Source of the DNA: Verrucomicrobiales bacterium
Lineage (GTDB): Bacteria; Verrucomicrobiota; Verrucomicrobiia; Verrucomicrobiales; DEV007
DNA: 19,304 nucleotides
NCBI GenBank assembly: GCA_002684575.1
Contig: NYVP01000181.1
Location: 1-19,304, forward strand
Direction of reading: 5' to 3'
This document shows, piece by piece, positions 14,848 to 19,304 of the stretch (the first letter of the stretch is position 1; every line of letters starts with the position of its first letter). The position numbers and the translations under genes were made by a program. The notes under the pieces are model-generated. The model did not search any database, was not told where the DNA came from, and saw only the letters and a program-made list of their open reading frames with translations.

Positions 14848-15516
14848 TCAAGCGTCTCGGAGTTCCTTAATCGCTAACTTCATATCTGTTGATCTAAAGG
14901 TGTTTGTGCCAGCGACCATAATGTTGGCACCATGTTCTGCAGCAATCTTGGCTGTGCTTGCGGTAATTCCTCCATCTACTTGGATATGAAAATTTAAATC
15001 ATTTTCTTCTCTTATTTTGGTGGCTTCTTTCACTTTAGGCATTGTTGCGTCATTCATGAATTGTTGCCCGCCAAAACCAGGCACGACAGTCATTATTAGT
15101 AGTATGTCAATTTGTCCTAAGAAAGGCTGGGCGATTTCTAAAGGTGTTTCCGGGTTTAATGCAAGGCCTACAGATATTCCTGAATCTTTAATCTTTTTTA
15201 TAGTCTTATTAATATCGTATTTTGGCTCTACGTGGATAGTAATGTTGCTCGATCCAGACTCTATGAATGCTTCAATATAGTTATCAGGTCTCTCAATCAT
15301 TAGATGGGTGTCTAGGAAAGCATCAGGTACGATTTCACGAACATGTTTTACGAAGCTTGGACCAAACGAAATGTTTCTGACGAAGTGGCCATCCATGACA
15401 TCTAAGTGCAACCAATCTCCTCCAGAGTTGATTGCCCTGATGCACTCATCACCCAGATTTTTCCAATTTGCAGCTAGCAAAGAAGGGGCGATAATCCTTT
15501 GGTTGAAATTAGCCAT
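14848..15516 (-). CDS. rpe: Ribulose-phosphate 3-epimerase
   Basis: 222 residues, the normal length for this TIM-barrel enzyme, which interconverts ribulose 5-phosphate and xylulose 5-phosphate in the pentose phosphate pathway. Expected features are present: IIAPSLLAANW at the start, HLDVMDGHFVRNISFGP with metal ligands His37 and Asp39, DTHLMIERP with His71, MTVVPGFGGQQF, and QVDGGI with the catalytic Asp181. The C-terminus (MVAGTNTFRSTDMKLAIKELRDA) ends exactly where relatives end, at a TGA codon. That matters here because it shows TGA acts as an ordinary stop in this genome. The gene is divergent from tadA, 67 bases away, and converges on the BFN-family gene. Confidence 0.96.
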   Translation of the reverse strand: MANFNQRIIAPSLLAANWKNLGDECIRAINSGGDWLHLDVMDGHFVRNISFGPSFVKHVREIVPDAFLDTHLMIERPDNYIEAFIESGSSNITIHVEPKYDINKTIKKIKDSGISVGLALNPETPLEIAQPFLGQIDILLIMTVVPGFGGQQFMNDATMPKVKEATKIREENDLNFHIQVDGGITASTAKIAAEHGANIMVAGTNTFRSTDMKLAIKELRDA

Positions 15517-15583
15517 TTGTAGCTACTATCTTCTACACCTGAGATGAAGCAAGTCTCTGTCCTATTTAATTGATTGGTTTATT

Positions 15584-16096
15584 ATGAATGAATTATCCGA
15601 AAGCTATTATCCTATTGACTTAAATAGTGATGAATATTTCATGAATGAAGCTATTAGAGAGGCAAAAAAAGCCCTGCGAAATGATGAAGTTCCCGTTGGC
15701 GCTGTTGTCGTCCATAATAGTGTAGTGATTGGGCGTGGATACAACCAGGTGGAAATGCTAAAGGACGCCACAGCTCATGCAGAAATGTTAGCTCTTAGTT
15801 CTGCTCAGGAGTATGTGGGAGACTGGCGCCTCAATGAGTGCGATTTGTATGTAACCAAAGAACCATGCGCGATGTGTGCCGGTGGAATTATTCATTGTAG
15901 GATTCGATCAGTTATATTCGGATGTTCTTCTCCAAAAGATGGTGCTGCCGGGGGTGGTTATATAAATCTTCTGAATCAGCCTACTTTAAATCATCGATCT
16001 GAAATAAGATCTGGTGTTTTAGCCGATTATTCCTCCCAGTTATTAAAAGAATTTTTTCAATCAGCTCGGTCTAATAGCAAAAAGAAAAATCAATAA
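15584..16096 (+). CDS. tadA: tRNA-specific adenosine deaminase
   Basis: 170 residues of the cytidine/deoxycytidylate deaminase-like zinc fold. The zinc site is complete: HAEMLAL (His65, catalytic Glu67) and PCAMC (Cys95, Cys98). Flanking family segments are EYFMNEAIREAKKAL, DEVPVGAVVV, WRLNECDLYVTKEPCAMCAGGIIHCRI and the GAAGGGYINLL loop. TadA deaminates the wobble adenosine of tRNA-Arg(ACG) to inosine and is normally essential. ATG 15584 adds about 15 residues before the core compared with the shortest relatives; ATG 15641 is inside the first helix and therefore less likely. The sulfatase gene follows after 38 bases on the same strand. Confidence 0.95.
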   Translation: MNELSESYYPIDLNSDEYFMNEAIREAKKALRNDEVPVGAVVVHNSVVIGRGYNQVEMLKDATAHAEMLALSSAQEYVGDWRLNECDLYVTKEPCAMCAGGIIHCRIRSVIFGCSSPKDGAAGGGYINLLNQPTLNHRSEIRSGVLADYSSQLLKEFFQSARSNSKKKNQ

Positions 16097-16134
16097 TCTT
16101 GAAGCAAGTAACTTTTTGGAAAAGTTGGATATAA

Positions 16135-17505
16135 ATGATAAGTTGTTTTGTGAAAATATTTATAACAGTTTTTACTTTTTCGTTATTGCTCTCCTTTAAG
16201 GTATTGAGCAAGCCTAACGTTCTTTTCATACTCATTGATGATATGGGATGGATGGACCTGGGGTGTCAGGGCAATAAAAATCTTCGTACTCCTAATATTG
16301 ATAATCTTGCTAAAGGGGGCATGCGTTTTACGGATGCTTACGCTCCGGCTCCTGTTTGCTCTCCAACGCGTGCTGCAATAATTACAGGTCAGTCACCGGC
16401 AAGGCTTCAAATTACGAATCATTTACCTCATCAGGATAGATTTACTCCTAAAGATTCTAAACTTCTTCCTGCGAAGATGCTGAATCATTTATCTCTTGAG
16501 TCTGAAACATTAGCTGAACGATTAAAAAAAGACGCTCATTATGCCACTGCATTTATAGGAAAATGGCATTTGTATACTGGTAGAGATAAAAAATATAATC
16601 CGCTCAATCAGGGTTTTGATATTAATATTGGGGGTTGTTCGTATGGTGGCCCGCCAACCTTTTTCGATCCCTATAGAATTGATTTTTTACCAGACAGAAA
16701 AGAAGGGGAATATCTTCCAAATCGATTGGCCGATGAGGCTATTGCATTCATTAGTGAGCAAAATTCTAAGGATAAGCCATTCTTCGTTGCGTTGTGGAAT
16801 TACACGGTCCACTGGCCAATGGAAGCTCCTGATAAATTAGTTGAAAAGTACCAAAAATTACCGATAAAGGGATACCGGGACCACCGATATGCAGCAATGA
16901 TTGAGGCTATGGATATTGCTATTGGAAAGGTCCTTAAATCTTTGGATGACCTCAATATCACTGAAGAAACTCTTGTTATATTTACCTCAGATAATGGTCC
17001 CTTTGGAGGCGTTGGTGATGCCAGTCCATTGAGGGCTGACAAGGGTCACTTGTATGAAGGAGGCATTAGAGTGCCTCTAATCGTTAGATGGCCAGGAAAA
17101 GTTGAAGCCGGGGCAGTTGAGGAAACTCCAGTCATACTCACGGACCTTCACCCAACTATTTTATCTGCAACGGGTTTAGATTTGAATTCAACTATTCCAA
17201 ATGATGGTCATAATTTGTTACCTCTATTAAAAGGAAAAGAAAAATTAAAGAATAGAGCAGTCTACTGGCATTATCCCAATTTTGCATTTCATCGTGATAA
17301 TCGTTTGGGCTCGGCTATACGTGAAGGTGATCATAAATTAATTCATTTTTATGATACTGATAGCGTTGAGCTTTATAATCTAAAAAATGATATAGGCGAA
17401 AAAAATGACCTATCAGGAAAAATGCCTCAATTAGCCTCTAGACTTAAAAACAAATTAAAAGTTTGGCTTCAAGATTCAGGTGCTGTGATGCCAACAAAAA
17501 GGTAA
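16135..17505 (+). CDS. Secreted Cys-type (formylglycine-dependent) sulfatase
   Basis: 456 residues. An N-terminal signal peptide (VKIFITVFTFSLLLSFKVLS) precedes the sulfatase start KPNVLFILIDDMGWMDLGC (metal-binding Asp35 and Asp36). The active-site motif is CSPTR (Cys75), matching C-x-P-x-R, so Cys75 must be converted to formylglycine. The second signature, FIGKWHL, is present, as is FTSDNGPFGGVGD, which supplies later metal ligands. The C-terminal HYPNFAFHRDNRLGSAIREGDHKLI and ELYNLKNDIGEKNDLS are typical of the subdomain that ends sulfatases of this group. It probably removes sulfate esters from algal or other glycans outside the cytoplasm; the substrate is unknown. The only FGE-like domain in this window (9397-11325) lacks cysteines, so maturation must rely on an enzyme encoded elsewhere. 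Base composition resembles its neighbours. Confidence 0.93.
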   Translation: MISCFVKIFITVFTFSLLLSFKVLSKPNVLFILIDDMGWMDLGCQGNKNLRTPNIDNLAKGGMRFTDAYAPAPVCSPTRAAIITGQSPARLQITNHLPHQDRFTPKDSKLLPAKMLNHLSLESETLAERLKKDAHYATAFIGKWHLYTGRDKKYNPLNQGFDINIGGCSYGGPPTFFDPYRIDFLPDRKEGEYLPNRLADEAIAFISEQNSKDKPFFVALWNYTVHWPMEAPDKLVEKYQKLPIKGYRDHRYAAMIEAMDIAIGKVLKSLDDLNITEETLVIFTSDNGPFGGVGDASPLRADKGHLYEGGIRVPLIVRWPGKVEAGAVEETPVILTDLHPTILSATGLDLNSTIPNDGHNLLPLLKGKEKLKNRAVYWHYPNFAFHRDNRLGSAIREGDHKLIHFYDTDSVELYNLKNDIGEKNDLSGKMPQLASRLKNKLKVWLQDSGAVMPTKR

Positions 17506-17513
17506 TATTTTTA

Positions 17514-19121
17514 ATGCTCAATTTAAGAAAGATTTCAAAATCAGTCGGTGGCCGGATTCTTTTTGAAGATGCTAGTTTAACAATTAACTATTCTGACTTC
17601 GTTGCACTTGTTGGGCCTAATGGGGCGGGTAAATCCACTCTTTTCAATATTATCCTCTCTAAAGATAGTGCGGATACAGGTAATGTGCAGCGAGATGAGT
17701 GGACCACTGTTGGATTTCTTCCTCAGGAGGGTGAGGCGTTGGGAAACGAAACAGTTATCGAAATTGCCACTGGTAAAGCTGGAGCACTTGAAGAAATTGA
17801 AAGTAAGTTACAAGAACTTGAGGCCAGCGGGCAAATTGAATGTGCTGAATACTATGAGGCTCAGGCGAAATTTGATTCACTTAGTGACCCAGGACTAGAA
17901 GCCAAATCAAAAAAGATGCTTAGAGGTCTTGGTTACAAAGAATCAGACTTTAATCGAGAGGCCAAAGAAATGAGTGGGGGTTGGGTGATGCGAGCTCATC
18001 TTGCCAGAATTCTTGCAATGGAGCCTGATCTATTAATGCTTGATGAGCCAACTAACCATTTGGATCTTGAGGCATTGTTATGGTTTCAGCATTACCTGTC
18101 TAATTTTAGTGGCGCTGTACTTCTTATTTCTCATGATCGTTCATTCATGGATGATTTGGTTAAGGTGGTCTATGATATCGAGGATCAAAAACTTATTAGT
18201 TATAAAGGAAACTATTCAACGTTTGAGATTGAAAAAGAAAATCGTTTCGAACAGCGTATACAGGCTTGGAAAAATCAACAAAAGGAAATAGAAAAAAGCC
18301 AAGAATTTATAGACCGTTTTCGTTCTGTGGCTTCCAAAGCTGCTCAGGCTCAAAGCCGTCAAAGACAGCTCGATAAAATGGAAAAGTTGGAAAAACCAAA
18401 ACCTATTCGCAAGCTTTTTAAGATTCAATTCCCGCAACCTTCAAGAAGTGGTCAGAGAGTGGTGAGTTTGAAGGGAATCGAAATGTCATACGGCAAAAAT
18501 AAAATATACAATAACCTGAATGTCGATATTGAACGGGGAGACAGGATTGCACTAGTGGGGCCAAACGGAGCAGGAAAATCGACTTTAATTAAAATCATGG
18601 CAGGTGAAGTGGAGTTTCAGTCAGGTGAAAGAGATTTAGGCCATAATTGCCGTATTGGTTACTTTAGTCAGCACCGTTCTGCGACACTTGATCCAGAAAA
18701 AAGCGTTCTTGATGAATGTGTCGAAGCTGCGATTGATTTGACAGCAGATGAATGTAGGGGTGTTTTAGGGTCTTTTTTATTCAGAAAAGAGGACGTTTTC
18801 AAGAAAACGAAAGTTTTATCAGGAGGAGAAAAAAGTCGTTTAAATTTGGTAAAGTTTTTGCTTAATCCTCCGAACTTACTGTTAATGGATGAGCCAACAA
18901 CCCACTTAGATTTAATCTCAATTGATGCTCTAATAGTTGCTCTTTCTAATTATGGGGGCTCGCTCGTTTTTATTTCTCACGATGTTAATTTTATCAGAAA
19001 ATTAGGAAATAATGTTTGGCATATTAAAGATGGTAATCTTACCAAGTACGCTGGTGACTATGATTATTATCTAGAGAAAAGTGGAGGTATAGCCGATGCA
19101 CGTGCTGCAATTACTAACTGA
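17514..19121 (+). CDS. ABC-F family ATP-binding protein (YheS/ABCF3-like)
   Basis: 535 residues with two nucleotide-binding domains in one chain and no membrane segments, the ABC-F layout. Domain 1 has Walker A GPNGAGKST (residues 34-42), signature MSGGW and Walker B LLMLDEPTNHLD followed by ISHDRSF. The charged interdomain linker (FEIEKENRFEQRIQAWKNQQKEIEKSQEFIDRFR, then SKAAQAQSRQRQLDKMEKLE) is the ribosome-interacting P-site tRNA linker. Domain 2 has GPNGAGKST, LSGGEKSR and LLLMDEPTTHLD. ABC-F proteins bind the ribosome and relieve stalled translation or give antibiotic resistance; the SGGW signature and linker suit the YheS-like branch, probably housekeeping. ATG 17514 is chosen because it begins the domain and AAAAAGG lies 11 bases upstream; a start at 17463 would overlap the sulfatase gene. 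It stops with TGA. Confidence 0.93.
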   Translation: MLNLRKISKSVGGRILFEDASLTINYSDFVALVGPNGAGKSTLFNIILSKDSADTGNVQRDEWTTVGFLPQEGEALGNETVIEIATGKAGALEEIESKLQELEASGQIECAEYYEAQAKFDSLSDPGLEAKSKKMLRGLGYKESDFNREAKEMSGGWVMRAHLARILAMEPDLLMLDEPTNHLDLEALLWFQHYLSNFSGAVLLISHDRSFMDDLVKVVYDIEDQKLISYKGNYSTFEIEKENRFEQRIQAWKNQQKEIEKSQEFIDRFRSVASKAAQAQSRQRQLDKMEKLEKPKPIRKLFKIQFPQPSRSGQRVVSLKGIEMSYGKNKIYNNLNVDIERGDRIALVGPNGAGKSTLIKIMAGEVEFQSGERDLGHNCRIGYFSQHRSATLDPEKSVLDECVEAAIDLTADECRGVLGSFLFRKEDVFKKTKVLSGGEKSRLNLVKFLLNPPNLLLMDEPTTHLDLISIDALIVALSNYGGSLVFISHDVNFIRKLGNNVWHIKDGNLTKYAGDYDYYLEKSGGIADARAAITN

Positions 19122-19218
19122 GTATTTTTGTAGTATTTATTTTATCACCACAAACTCATTTTAAATATTGATATAAAAAAATCCTTGCATTAGTCACAAA
19201 ATATTCGAAATCCTTACT

Positions 19219-19304
19219 ATGCCTCTATCTGAATCAGACAAACCCTATATTAAAACTGAAAGCGGTTTAGAGTACCGTTCACTTCAAGAGGGGCAAGGTG
19301 ATAA
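19219..19304 (+). CDS. FKBP-type peptidyl-prolyl cis-trans isomerase, N-terminal fragment (3' partial)
   Basis: The frame from ATG 19219 stays open to the window edge and reads MPLSESDKPYIKTESGLEYRSLQEGQGDN. The segment T-E-S-G-L-E-Y followed by EGQGD is the standard opening of FKBP-type prolyl isomerases, which speed isomerisation of peptide bonds before proline. Only 28 complete codons are visible, so the catalytic pocket cannot be checked and the assignment rests on this motif. The 97 bases before it contain no clear terminator for the ABC-F gene and no convincing promoter. No signal peptide is visible, suggesting a cytoplasmic form. Confidence 0.65.
   Translation, partial: MPLSESDKPYIKTESGLEYRSLQEGQGD

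Noticed and set aside
16110..16126. Perfect 7-base-pair hairpin AACTTTT-TGG-AAAAGTT before the sulfatase gene.
   Set aside because: Short and AT-only apart from one G-C pair, with no T tract after it; likely chance in AT-rich DNA.
1..19304. Whole genome using a UGA=Gly or UGA=Trp code.
   Set aside because: Five genes end naturally in TGA (M48, UbiA-like, methyltransferase, rpe, ABC-F), rpe at exactly the family length, and other genes have no internal TGA.
1..19304. tRNA, rRNA, CRISPR array, insertion sequence or prophage attachment site.
   Set aside because: No cloverleaf-like sequence, repeat-spacer array, transposase motif or flanking direct repeats were seen in reading both strands; no tRNA gene accompanies the arsS-like gene.

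Overview
The window is AT-rich bacterial DNA and most likely comes from the Planctomycetes-Verrucomicrobia-Lentisphaerae group, probably a marine Verrucomicrobiota-like organism. The evidence is the pairing of a DUF1549/DUF1553 cytochrome-like protein with a DUF1501 protein, a secreted Cys-type sulfatase, a pseudokinase/FGE-like fusion, and a prepilin with an FTLIELLVV N-terminus. This assignment is an inference from gene content. Coding density is very high, and apart from one stretch occupied by an interrupted gene there is no gap over about 110 bases.

Layout. Bases 1-3343 (+): the 3' part of a DUF1549/DUF1553 gene carrying an apparent carbohydrate-binding domain, then a Tat-exported DUF1501 gene. 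Bases 3357-4322 (-): a complete radical SAM ArsS-type (arsenosugar biosynthesis) reading frame broken only by three in-frame TGA codons. Bases 4422-8582 (+): a likely four-gene operon of lemA, an M48 membrane metalloprotease, a UbiA-like membrane protein and a class I methyltransferase. Bases 8694-9344 (+): an orphan prepilin-like gene, which ends at a bidirectional terminator facing a two-gene minus-strand unit (9397-12415). That unit encodes a membrane-anchored repeat protein and a receiver-like/pseudokinase/TM/FGE-like fusion. Bases 12513-14842 (+): pabB, a gamma-carbonic anhydrase-like gene and a bifunctional nuclease-family gene. Bases 14848-15516 (-): rpe. Bases 15584-19121 (+): tadA, a sulfatase and an ABC-F ATPase. 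From 19219 the start of an FKBP-type prolyl isomerase gene runs off the window.

How the genes fit together. The DUF1549/1553, DUF1501 and sulfatase genes suggest breakdown of sulfated polysaccharides at the cell surface, which is common in this group. LemA and M48 form a known membrane-associated pair. The remaining genes are mostly housekeeping: folate precursor synthesis, the pentose phosphate pathway, tRNA modification, ribosome-associated ABC-F function and protein folding.

The most unusual signal is the arsS-like gene. Its frame, length and every motif I can recognise are intact, yet codons 77, 118 and 165 are TGA. Two of these sit where the family carries glycine (the GG-x-PE radical SAM motif and the NA-x-GYG segment). 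TGA is plainly a normal stop in neighbouring genes such as rpe. The gene is therefore a very young pseudogene, an import from a UGA=Gly lineage, a case of local UGA recoding, or a sequence error. The second notable item is the kinase/FGE fusion, in which both enzyme-like domains lack their catalytic residues.
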